Under the pieces are notes generated by a model that saw only the letters and a program-made list of their open reading frames with translations, had not been told where the DNA came from and did no database searches. A stretch of 64,000 nucleotides of DNA. Source: Bradysia coprophila (taxonomy: Eukaryota; Arthropoda; Insecta; Diptera; Sciaridae). The position numbers and the translations under genes were made by a program. How positions within the stretch are numbered: the stretch's first letter is position 1; every line of letters begins with the position of its first letter. Shown piece by piece: positions 13,296 through 24,900 of this stretch. The stretch is taken from positions 2,450,130-2,514,129 of the forward strand of contig NW_023503329.1 in NCBI RefSeq assembly GCF_014529535.1, read 5' to 3'.

Positions 13296-15497
13296 TCATT
13301 TCCAAACAATACTTTCAATCCAGTCCAAATAGTGAGATACTCTCGTATACACACCCGGCTGAATAGCACACGCTTTACCAAACGATGTGATGCCGATGAT
13401 GTCATAGACAATTTGTCTTCCGTTCATCCTAGTCACACCAATCGGCCCGCCTGAATCGCCCTTTAGAGAATTTGTTAAATTTAGAATTGACGAAATGTTT
13501 GACAGGCCCCCTATACCTCAAAGCATAAAGCAGTCAACATGGTCTTACGGAAAGTAGCTTTCACAATCACGTCAACCGATTTTTTAAATTTTTCCACCCA
13601 CTAAATCATCACTTTTGTGATATCACTGTGGTGAACATTATAGTTATCATTTCCTGATATTACCCCATGCTGTGCTTACGTAATATGTGACCGTTCCCAA
13701 AAGTAGAAAAAGTATTTTCAACGGAGAAGGTGCAGGCCTGACATTAATTGCCTGACATGAGCATCGATATAATATACTGTAGACAATGAGACACGAAGAA
13801 CGAAATTCCGGAAATATAGCACGCATACAAGTGCAAAAAATACGAATCACACACAAAACGAAGAGAAAAAGGAAATTGAAATGAAAAGTTTCAATTATTT
13901 TCAAATATTTGTATGACATTATTTCGCGCGCTTTCTCAAAACGTAAGTCACGTTACACATGCATCCATGTGATCTTTCCGCATAAAGTTGCTTTGACATT
14001 ACTTATCTACCCTATATTATATCGATGGATCTGAGTAATGATTTTTTTTACCTGACAAGTGTCTTTCTCTGCTGCAGAATCTCCAGCACATAATTGACTA
14101 TCAATTATTCCAAGGTTCAAGGAACGTTCATTTTGGTATAGTGTGCTGCATTCACTATTGTTGAGGATTTTTAAGTCAACTTTCAGTAGTTCATTGGATG
14201 CCACTCCACCTTGATGTGTTAGATGTTTTAGTCAGTATACAACATTAAAACTGAAATCAAAATTTATTTACCATACTCTGTGTGACCATACCCAGTAGCA
14301 ATGGCATCAGTGAAATTTATTGCATTTTCTTGCCACAAACAAGCTGGACGCACTTTCCTTGTAATGCTGGCCCTCCGGTTCAATTTAATCAATGCAATAT
14401 CGTCATACAGCATTTTCGGCACATAATTCGGATGTCCGATGATTGATGCGATACCGAAATCCTGGGTTAATGCTAGTATGTCGATGTCAATGAGATCTTT
14501 TGCACCGATTCGTACAGTATCCGGCGGTAATCTTAATACAAAAATATTTCGTAAAATGCACAATTTCCTCGGTAGTCGGTTTAATAAAGCCTACCGTCCG
14601 ATGACACAATGTGCTGCAGTTAAAACGAAGTTATGACTGAAAGGGTTTTAATTTGAAACATTTTTTTCTAAATCCAACTAGTCTCTTTCTTTTAATGGAC
14701 TAACCTAATGAGTGTACCTCCACATCTCCAACTGATGTTTTTGCTTTCGTCTGTCCATCCAAGTGCTGCCTACATAAACGAAAATCTGTCATAAGATTTT
14801 AATATTTTTCTGGAACTAAAGTTTTCTTTTCGCTACAAACAATCATCGGGCTACCTTTGCCGTTTACAGACCGGTAATTCTTTTGTTCTATGTAAATCCA
14901 AGAGTTTCATGAAAAGAACATTAGACAGAGAAAGTGTATCGCTTATGCTTGTCATCCTTGTCGTTAAATAGTCAGCAAAAGATAGATAGTGAAGAGCTAA
15001 CAGATTTGATTATCGAACAAACATACCATATGCGGGAACTCCCCATATGACGTCACTTGCCCACCCACAATGGTTGTACGAAATTGTACTGGAATATTTC
15101 TGAACGGAAGAGACAACGAATAAACATCTTCACATTTCGCAACACTCTTCCGGCGCTTGACTGAATTCTGTGCACCACGATCGGGATCATCATCCGTTTC
15201 CGTTATAGTGTCATTTCTAAACAGATCTATGAGTGGCAAACTAGTGTGAGTTAGGCAACACACAATCGGCACTTGATTGTCAAAACGGCATATTGTCGGA
15301 TTGGTTCCCAATTGATATTCGAACAGAGCACCGGGACAGTCGTTGACGCATCGACCGACCGTACCGTTTATAAACGTACACGACGCGAAATCATCTGATG
15401 ATTTTTCTGATGGGAAGGCAAAATCATCTGAATATAATTGTAGCGTTGAAATTTGCACGGCACTAAGAAACAACACGGCTAGGTCAATGCGAAACAT
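13296..15497 (-). CDS. CLIP-domain serine protease, secreted (complete, six exons)
   Basis: Minus-strand exons 15497-15027, 14769-14705, 14636-14595, 14531-14272, 14209-14052 and 13460-13296 join to 1161 nt (386 aa). A hydrophobic signal peptide (about 1-20) is followed by a clip domain with six cysteines (C40, C50, C54, C70, C80, C81), a linker with C122, and a chymotrypsin-fold domain from IVGG (143). The catalytic triad is intact: H188 (TAAHC), D237 (DDIAL), S335 (GDSGGP). D329 in the S1 pocket predicts trypsin-like cleavage after Arg/Lys. Such enzymes run extracellular cascades for Toll activation, melanisation and dorsoventral patterning; closest in style to snake/CLIPC proteins. The zymogen is cut before I143, where P1 is Thr142 rather than Arg or Lys. 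I chose M at 15497 because it directly starts the signal peptide; an in-frame ATG 19 codons upstream (15554) would put a polar stretch ahead of it. Which cascade it serves cannot be told. Confidence 0.93.
13461..14051 (-). other. CLIP protease intron 5
   Basis: The longest intron of the protease gene (591 bp). A 90-codon open frame on the minus strand inside it shows no protease or other recognisable motif and is treated as chance. Confidence 0.7.
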
Positions 15498-17529
15498 GTT
15501 AGCTGAGCGAATGAATACAACTGGAAATTCTAAATGAAGACGGTGTGCGTGCAACGTTTTCTTTTATTTTTTTTCTCTTCAATTTGTTTTGCTCTTTTTT
15601 TTAAATAATATGCGGTGAAAAACCAGTTGTATCAAATGACGATGACGATGATAAAGCAATTAAGGTGGGTATGGTATATGGTATATCAGCATCGAGATGC
15701 ATTCGCTTACCTATAAACTTTTTGAGTATGTAACCTATAATGTGCTATGATGGACTGAATGTTCTCTAGAGGCTTTTCAGTTTTCCACAATATCTTCTGA
15801 GACATCATATGGCCGATGGGCTCAAAATTCATTACTTTTTACTAACTTTCAGGGAAACAAAGTTTATTAAAATCGGTTATCGTAGTTCCCGAGATGTTGT
15901 TCGCGATATGAGCAATCATAAAATTTTTTTAAATTATGTTTGACTACTCATTACATGTCTGGATTTGGAGACTGACCTTCTCTATTACGTAGATTTTTTA
16001 AACCCTTTTACCATCTTTTTGACGATATAATACCTGAACATACGTCAATGCGAGATTGAAACACGTTCTATACACACAAAAAATATTGTTTTTTATTACA
16101 TTGATGACTTAGCCATTACTCATGTTTTGCTCTAACTGGAAACCCCGATTAATATAATCAAAAATCGCAAACAAGTTCAAGTTTTCTATTAAAAGGTCGT
16201 TTCGACAGTGAGACTTCATAAAGGGGGACTGTTATAGTATAGTATAGTTATAGTATAAGTTGGCCCATTTTTGACCTTCTTTGCAAAACGAAGTGGGGGA
16301 GGGATGTCATGAATTCAATAAAATAGCGTTATTACTGCTCCATGAAAGATCCAAGATCTATCCAATTACAGAAAAATATAAAGTAAAATAAGTCTAGACA
16401 GTAAATTTCGCATTTTTGCACTATTTGAAGGTCATGCCCTGTAGATTTTCACTCGAAGCCGAGTGTGACATACATGTATCGTGTGCTTAAAGAAGAATTT
16501 ATCACTAACGAAAGTTTTAGTTTTCGTCACTGAGTTGATAAAAACTACTACTTTATTTGACATAATCCATATTCCACTACTGTGTTGGATGCTTTGGTTC
16601 GACTCTGGCAATTGGATTGTTTTTTTTTTTTCACGACAGAGTAAAGTTAACCAGGCAGGAGCGCTGATTTGACTAGAGACCTGAATAATCTAGTAATCCA
16701 ATATTTTTTGCGAACAAAATTTTTCAAGTGTCAGTGTTCATTTGAGTTCATTTTCATTCAGTGTATTAGGTCCATTATTTGACGTTTCGAAAATGAACCG
16801 CTCCTGCCTGGTTTATTTTACTCTGGCGTGTTTCTTTTTAGATAAATATGTGCACAAGTTAATTCTGATTGTTTAAATGACGATTCATTGCATTGTAGTT
16901 CACCACAATAGGTAGTAAACAGATTGTGAGACCGTGCAAAATGCATGAAAAATGTCTGAAAATGATTGTTTACATCATGAATGAAAAAAATTTGACAGAT
17001 GACTTACACATTTTCTGTCAAACTTTTTCAATCATTTTGCATGGGTCTGTTTATAAAGTATTGTTCATACATTTTTCACGAACTGTGCACTCATCTTATG
17101 TGTGAAAATTTACATAAATTTCGTTAAATAAGTAAATAATTTCTTCAACTGTCGAAGAAGTGAACTTATCCGCATCCTGTGAGAACCGACGTTCGCTGAA
17201 AACAACTTATTGTTGAATTTGATAAACTCATTCCCGATCACTCAAACCACACCGGTCAACTAGAATGGAAATATGCTTGAAATATGTTGAACCGATTCCG
17301 CCCATTCAGTCCAGTTGCGCCAACTTATCATTTTCATGACAAGATAATCAAATATGTGGAGAAAAGTACGCATCACAGAAAAGTATACCAACTTTGTAGA
17401 AACAATTTTTTTTTATGGATTTGGTACCATACCAGATTCTTGTGACGTGTCTGTCAACACAAAAATTATTTTTTGAGTTTTGGTCAAAGGCAAAATATCG
17501 ACAAGATTATTCACAAAAATTAATCAGAA
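15498..17529. other. Divergent intergenic region, CLIP protease / gamma-COP
   Basis: About 2 kb between two genes transcribed away from each other, so it should contain both promoters. It holds the inverted-repeat element at 16637-16825 and a short TATAG repeat near 16217-16257. A weak inverted pairing (about 16960 with 17030) is also visible. No core-promoter motif could be assigned with confidence. Confidence 0.55.
16637..16825. mobile_element. Short terminal-inverted-repeat element (MITE)
   Basis: A 189-bp unit whose ends are 27-bp inverted repeats with two mismatches, beginning CAGAGTAAA and running into AACCAGGCAGGAGCG. No convincing target-site duplication was found at either side, so the superfamily is left open. 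It lies between the divergent protease and gamma-COP genes. Confidence 0.7.
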
Positions 17530-20500
17530 ATGAGCTTTAAACGGGATAAGAAGGAAGAGGAATACGGTAACGTGTTGACAATGTTAAGAAATTACTGTCG
17601 CAACTGGATTAGCAAATGTTTTGTTTGGTTGTTTAGGTGGTGGAAATCCATTTTCCAACCTGGAAAAAACTGCAGTTTTGCAAGAGACCCGAACTTTTAA
17701 TGAAACTCCAGTTAATGCCCGAAAATGCACGCACATCCTGACGAAAATTCTTTATCTAATGAATCAGGTACGCGTTCTGTACAGTCGGTAAATTAATCAG
17801 ACTAAAACATGCTTCAATGTTTCCGGTAGGGCGAACAACTTGTATCGCGTGAGGCAACCGATTGCTTTTTCGCCATGACCAAATTGTTCCAATCGAAAGA
17901 TGTTGTGCTCCGTCGTATGGTTTACCTTGGCATTAAGGAATTGAGTTCAATAGCCGACGATGTAATCATCGTTACCAGTTCCTTAACCAAGGATATGACC
18001 GGTAAGAAAACCGAATCGGAATTTCGGTCGGATGAGAACTCGTTGAACAAAAACAATAAATCTTTCCAGGCAAAGAGGACCTGTACCGTGCAGCAGCGAT
18101 CCGAGCCTTGTGTAGCATTACTGACGCAACAATGTTACAGGCTGTTGAAAGATACATGAAGCAGTGCATTGTTGACAAAAACTCATCCGTATCTTGTGCC
18201 GCTCTAGTCAGCTCGCTTCGTTTATCGGCCGGTTCCAGTGATGTGGTTAAACGTTGGGCAAACGAAGCACAAGAAGCTCTAAACAGTGACAACATTATGG
18301 TCCAATATCATGCGCTCGGACTACTGTACAACATTCGGAAGACGGATCGTTTGGCCGTGTCAAAACTGGTCAATAAATTGACCCGACAAAGTCTGAAAAG
18401 TCCGTATGCCGTGTGCATGGTCATTAGGATTGCTTGCAAATTGATCGAAGAGGATGATCAGGCTGGAAATTCGAACAATGAAAATTCGCTTTTGGATTTC
18501 ATCGAGGCTTGCTTGCGCCACAAAAGCGAAATGGTTGTTTACGAAGCGGCCCATGCCATTGTCAATCTGAAGCGTACAAGTGCTAGGGAACTGGCTCCTG
18601 CCGTCAGCATCTTACAATTGTTCTGCGGCTCTCCGAAAGCTACGTTACGCTTTGCTGCCGTTCGTACAATGAACAAAGTAGCCATGATTCATCCAGGTGC
18701 GGTGACCGTATGCAACTTGGACCTCGAAGGATTGATAACCGATACCAATCGCTCTGTTGCTACATTGGCGATAACAACGTTACTGAAAACTGGTGCTGAA
18801 AGTTCGGTCGAACGGTTGATGAAACAGATAGCAACGTTCCTTGCTGAAATATCTGACGAATTCAAAGTGGTCATCGTGCAGGCCATTCGAGCTTTATGCA
18901 CAAAGTTTCCGCGAAAACATTCGATTCTCATCAATTTTCTGAGTCAAATGCTACGCGAAGAGGGCGGACTTGACTATAAAGCCTCCATTGTCGACACTAT
19001 GATCAACATTATCGAGGAGAATCCCGAAGCCAAGGAGGCCGGTTTGTCACATCTGTGCGAATTCATCGAAGATTGTGAGCATACTTCGTTAGCCGTTCGC
19101 ATACTGCATCTGTTAGGCAAGGAAGGACCATATTCCCAGACACCATCGAAGTACATTCGGTTCATTTACAATCGTGTCATCTTGGAAAATGCTACCATTC
19201 GCGCAGCGGCCGTCTCAGCAATGGCACAGTTCGGTGCATCCTGTCCGAATTTACTGCAAAACATTCTGGTGCTTCTAAACCGCTGTAAAATGGATTCGGA
19301 CGATGAAGTGCGCGATCGGGCCACCTACTATGCGACCATATTGCAGGTGGCCAATCCGAATTTGAAGAAAGTGTACATCGTTGAACGACCGGCACTATCC
19401 GTTCCAATATTGGAACGTTCCCTCAAAGAATACCTAAATGGACCATTCGAAGAACCGTTTGACATTTCCACCATACCGACCACCGTTCACGTCCAAGAAG
19501 AAACCACCAACGAGGCAATGATCATCACAAATTCGTCAATTTCAAAAGCACCGAAAATATCACGCGAAGAAGCCAATGCCGAAAGATTGTCGCAGATACC
19601 GGGCATCCAGCGACTAGGTCCCATTCACAAGTCGTCGCAGAGTGTACAGCTGACCGAAACGGAAACCGAGTACACTGTTCAATGTGTCAAGCATTGCTTC
19701 GCTCGGCACATGGTGTTCCAGTTCGATTGCATAAATACGATGCCCGATCAGTTGCTTGAAAATGTCAAAGTCGATTTAGTCATACCGGAAGGATTTATTA
19801 CCAGAGCGGTGATACCGTGCCCGAAGTTACCGTACAATGAAACCGCTTCCACATATGTCATTGTCGAGTTTCCCGAAAGTTTGGCATTGAGTTCGTCAGG
19901 TAAGAATTTTGCGTTGCTTTCATGCCATCGTCGTGATTTAGCCTGGAAATTTCGTTTCGCTCAAAATCATTTTTTAACGCGGAAAATTTATCACCTTTGG
20001 CTTAGTCTGAGGTACAGACAATGTTCATGAGAAATACGTAGTTTCTTCAGGTCATAGAACAAAATCGGGAAAAGATGGCACGTAAGGGAAACATGTGTTC
20101 GAAAAACTCTCGAGGCTCAAACCCTTTTAAGGGTAAAAGTGTCCCAAATCTTGAATGTGTTGAATGGAAAGCAGTCAGCCGTGCGTTTACCGTAATTTTT
20201 TGCTTTTGAAAATTTCGACTAACGAATGACTGAGACAATGGACGGAGCCTAGCTTAAGCCGCTTGTTTTAAATTGTTACATCTCTTGAGTCTTCGATTCC
20301 GAAGAATTTTTGCTACTTTCAAGAATTTAGAATAGTTTAAGCCTGCCTCACAATGGGAATGATGGCAATTAAACTAACGAAAGTGTCCAAAGATACAAAC
20401 CATTTGTTTATACCCACAGCCACATTCGGTGCAACTTTAAAATTCTTGGTCAAAGATTGTGACCCGAATACCGGATTGCCCGACTCAGAAGAAGGCTACG

Positions 20501-20961
20501 ACGACGAATACATGCTAGAAGATCTGGAAATAACTGTGGCCGATCAGATTCAGAAAAACAAGAAAAGCAATTTCACAGCATCCTGGGACTCTGCAGCGAC
20601 TGAGAGTAAGTGATCGTCTAAATGTGCGACCTCTTTTTTCTTACTAATTTCCGTATGCGCTTCCGTCTATTGATCAGATTGGGTCGAAGTGGAAGACACC
20701 TATGCACTGTCCGCCGTCAATACACTACAGGAAGCTGTGAACACGATTCTGAAATTTTTGGGCTTGGCTTCGGCCAATATGACGGAAAAAGTGAACGAAG
20801 GTGTGCACACTCACACCCTGCTGTGTTCGGGTACATTCCGCGGTGGACATGATATTTTAGTGCGATCGAAATTGGCATTATCCGATGGCGTAACTATGCA
20901 ACTAACTGTTCGTTCGACGCACGAAGAGGTTGCCGAATTGGTCACATCGGCAATTGGTTAG
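17530..20961 (+). CDS. Coatomer subunit gamma (gamma-COP), complete, six exons
   Basis: Exons 17530-17566, 17637-17767, 17830-18001, 18070-19899, 20420-20605 and 20678-20961 join to 2640 nt (879 aa), close to the 874 aa of human COPG1. The start [18 protein letters not shown] matches the family N terminus. The first ~550 residues are the adaptin-like HEAT solenoid that forms the COPI F-subcomplex trunk. A linker precedes the C-terminal appendage (about 646-879), including [19 protein letters not shown] and the family-typical [11 protein letters not shown] near the end. Gamma-COP binds Arf1, dilysine cargo tails and ArfGAP in COPI vesicles for Golgi-to-ER and intra-Golgi transport. Frame is open through all joins with consensus splice sites; no damage is seen. 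Expected to be an essential, broadly expressed gene. Confidence 0.97.
19900..20419 (+). other. Gamma-COP intron 4
   Basis: The longest intron of this gene (520 bp) lies within the appendage-coding part. No repeat or second gene recognised in it. Confidence 0.85.
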
Positions 20962-21990
20962 TCTTCTGTTTATTTCGTATCTAATTTTCCATTTTGTAAT
21001 TTATATTCGTCTAAAGACTATATGCGTTGAATAAAAAGAAATCAGTTATCTTGAGGACGGGCTGCGTTTCTTTACCGTTGTGGCCTTTTTTCGACTTCTA
21101 GAAGTGAGATGCAGGACAATATTGGGAAGAAATTTTTCTTAATTTTCCCGAAAAATATTTTTTGCAAATTACGGGAAATCTTCGAAAATGTTTTCTCAAA
21201 AATGCCTGCTTAAATGGGTCTTAAAAGGCGTTGGTGGCACATGGATATCGATTAAGAGAAACAGATGAAAAATAAAACTTTTGTTTTCTATCGGCATAGC
21301 ACTGCCCCTAGCATTACCATTAGTATTAGAATAGGCTTTGTACTTCTTTCGTTAAGACAAAGGTCATGCTTTCTTGGTGTGAATTAAAACACACGACACA
21401 TGCAAGTGCACACGCATACATGTATCAAAATTTGAAGGCTTTATGAGTGTTAATTCTCGAGGTGATGCTATTGTATCAGAGTAGTTTTCTGATGATAGCT
21501 TGGGTCTTTCAAAAAATTGCAAAGATGTCATTAGTTGTTGCAGTTACTCGAATCAGAAACAAATTTATTGTTTAGAACATTGAAAGCGGATTTATAAATA
21601 ATTTCCGTGTTTTCATCTACAGGTCAACATACATTACACATAGTTAGTAAATGTGCCCTGCCTATAGATCTCAAAGATTGAAAACCTGTGTTCGTATCAG
21701 TTGCAACCGAGGTTGCAACGGCCTGAAACTTACTTCATAGTATTACACGACGCGGATACAAAAAACGGAACGAAATTGTCCTTGAACGATAAGGGGTGTA
21801 ACTGAACAAGAAACTTTTTTTTTTGAAAAAAAGACAGCGAAATGTGGAAATTAAATCCTATTGTAAGAGATGGCGCGCACATTACGAGTTTTTTGACAAG
21901 TCGTGTAAAAAAATTACTGTTGTTCTTTGACGGCGCTGCGGTTGTCCATTCTGGTGCTCTGTTCTCAGCTGTCACAAAAAGGAAAAAATC
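20962..21990 (+). other. Gamma-COP 3' UTR and APPBP2 upstream region
   Basis: About 1 kb between two co-oriented genes. AATAAA at 21030-21035, 69 nt after the gamma-COP stop, is a good polyadenylation signal. The remainder should carry the APPBP2 promoter and 5' UTR. In the APPBP2 frame there is an in-frame stop at 21928-21930 and no ATG between it and 21991. Confidence 0.6.
21030..21035 (+). promoter_or_regulatory. Candidate polyadenylation signal of gamma-COP
   Basis: Canonical AATAAA a short distance past the stop codon, the position expected for a compact dipteran 3' UTR. Confidence 0.6.
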
Positions 21991-24900
21991 ATGGCAGCGA
22001 CCAAAAATCCAAAATTGTTGTATCTACAGTGTTTAAAAGTTTACGCGAATATTGTTCCCGAAAAGTTACTGAATCTGACGCACAATGGATATTTGGAATT
22101 ATTGCCGCCCATGGTTCTGCTTGATATCTTCACCGAGGTAAATTACACAAACTTTTCCCGATTTTTTTAGAAAGTGTGTTCTGTGCAGAAATATCATAGT
22201 AAATTGACTTGGTCTCTACTCCATCATGTGTTTGTTAATTGTCACGAATCGCCTTCTGTTTGTTTTAAAATATGTGGATTTTGTATTCGGATTGGCTAAG
22301 TGTTTTTAACCAAATATGTAGAGCCATAATTCATTCATTGTGGTCGAAGATGATTCATAAATGTTAGGGTTCACAGATAAAATGTATTTGTCACAGACCT
22401 CCATACAAAATGCAAAAGAAAAACGAAGGAAGAAAGAGTTCACAGTTTGTGCCATTGTTTTGTAAATAGCTACTGAATCAGAACAGCAGAGACTATTTCC
22501 AATTGCAAATTATTTTATCGGACTAGAATCAATCGGTTTTCTGATAGGAATTTTATTTTTTATTGTTTGCCGTTTTGTTTGATCTTCTTCTTGTTTTGTC
22601 GTTGTGTTGTTGTTGTTATTATTATTATTGTGTCAGTGTGAACTACACATTGAATTCAGGGTCAACTTCTTAATTGTCTATAAATGCTAATTATGAGTGT
22701 GTATGCGTCTTACGTAAATTTTATTTTGACGAAAAAAATTTTATCTTAGCTCCACCATCCACGGTACGCACTAATCCAGTTTAAAAAAAAAACTACCTAC
22801 CTTGCATTCGAATATCATGCCAACGAATCTACTGAAGGTCGTTCGGCGATATGTATATTATAAGGTGCAGAGAGTGAAGCCAGACTACACGGAAAAGATG
22901 AAATATAAAATTCATTTCCGGAATCGAGATGTATTTGCAAAACTGTGGAAAGAATTTTGCGTATTTACGAGTCTGACGTCAGAAATATTTTCCATGTTGG
23001 TGTTTCGTCCATTTCTAACATTCACAATTACACTAGGAACATTTTGACACTTTTGGAACGTACACAAGTGGTAGTATAGGGCGGGAAAGGTCTCGGTCCC
23101 TGAACATCCGTTGATCCTAATGACGTCTGTAGTTCCATTGCAGCCACTTCACACAAAAAAATAAAATAAAAAGTAATGGGGACGGAATAGTTATTGGTGC
23201 AGGAAGTATCTAGGGTGCCGCTGGTACAATATCGAAGGTAGACGTAGACATATGTTGGTAATTTGTCTTCCTTTGATATTGTAACAACCTTTGGGGTTGT
23301 TGTCGGAACTCACTACATCCTGGATAACTACTGCACCAGTAACTGTCCCGTTCCCATTACATTTTGATTTTTTTTTTCATGTAGCAGCTGCAGCGGAACC
23401 ACAGACGTTATTGGGATCGAAAGATGCATGTTCACTGTTCTCTGTTGTTACTCTTCTTTATCTGCGAATCATTAAACTAATTTCCCGTAATTCATCCATC
23501 GACTGAGTTGGCATTGTCGGTCATTCACCTAAGTCCAGTCGCGTTTTAAATTGCGATCTGTGGTTCTTCTTTAACGTCACAGACGACAGGAATTAGTGTC
23601 AAGATCGATTGATTTTGAAAGTTTTGTTCTGCTTGACGATGTTGTCATGTAATTATCCATTGGCAAAGGTCGCGTATAGAGGTGTGCACCGCCGATTTTA
23701 CGCCGGCGCGCCGCCGATTTTTTGCTACATTTTCGGCGCGCCGCCGCTGAAAAATAATAGCTCACGCCGCCGCCGCCGCCGATTGTATTTTCGTCGCGCC
23801 GAAATTTTATACGTTTAGTGCTTTCAGCCATTTTAATGGACGGCAATGTAAACTTAAATTGAAAAATCTATACAAAAGTGTATGCCTGAGTACAAGGTCT
23901 TAGCAAATGTTTATCTCTCTTAATTTATAAGTCAGGTTTCTATATGCTGCTATGTTTCTATATGCGTAGAAAGGAGTTTTTTGTTAAAAATTTTTTGTTG
24001 GAACTTTGGGTTTTTCTTATACTTGCACTGTACGACGGTGATTTTATTTCTGATGCTACGATAGGGTTATCTTCGAAGTAGCTTTCTATAATGTATCCTA
24101 TTTCCATCAGTAGACGGCAAGTGTTTTATGCAAATTTGGATACAACTGAGGATGGTCAGATCACGCTGCCCTGGGAACGTAATCGATACCCGAGGTCGAA
24201 ACAGCATTTGTCTTTTCTGTATCCTCACTTAACGTGAACCCTTGGGTACGTTACTCTATTTTCTGTGCAATGGAATGGAGCGTGGCAGACGGCAGACGAC
24301 ATTTCTCTTATTGTCTGTTGATGCAGGAGGAAGAAGAAAAAGAACAAAATTCAGTGAATCAGTCAAAACTGGGTGAATACTACTGTAATTGTAAAGTGGC
24401 AAACTTAAGACCTTATGTGGAATTTGGGTGGAAAATGGCGCAAATTGCATGTTTCAGGAATTTATAAAGTGGAAAATCTTTCCGGTTTCAAGTTTTTTCG
24501 TCAAAAGACGAGACACGGGTATCTTTATTTTCAATTTTTAGCTGTTTTATGTAAAAAATTTGGGAAAAAATAATTTTGGCGTAGTCTATACACTTATTAC
24601 TTATAAATTTAAGTTTATCTAAATCTCTTATTTGCGGAAACCTTTTCTACGATCACACTCCTACATCGAAGATGGACTAAAGGAAACGGGAACGGTTATT
24701 GCATAAATCGAAAGATAATAGTAGTGAGTTTGCGTAAATGACATAAATTGTAAGTTGGAAATAAGAAACCTGCAGAACATCTAGTATGAAGATGTGACTT
24801 AAAATTTCCAACTTATAAGTTGACTTATAGCTTATATGTCATTTACGCAAACTCAGTAATCATTCTTGGATTCATTAAATTAGATGTTTTCAAAATAGTA

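Noticed and set aside
13185-13454. 89-codon plus-strand frame
   Set aside because: Antisense shadow of the last protease exon, which encodes GDSGGP on the minus strand.
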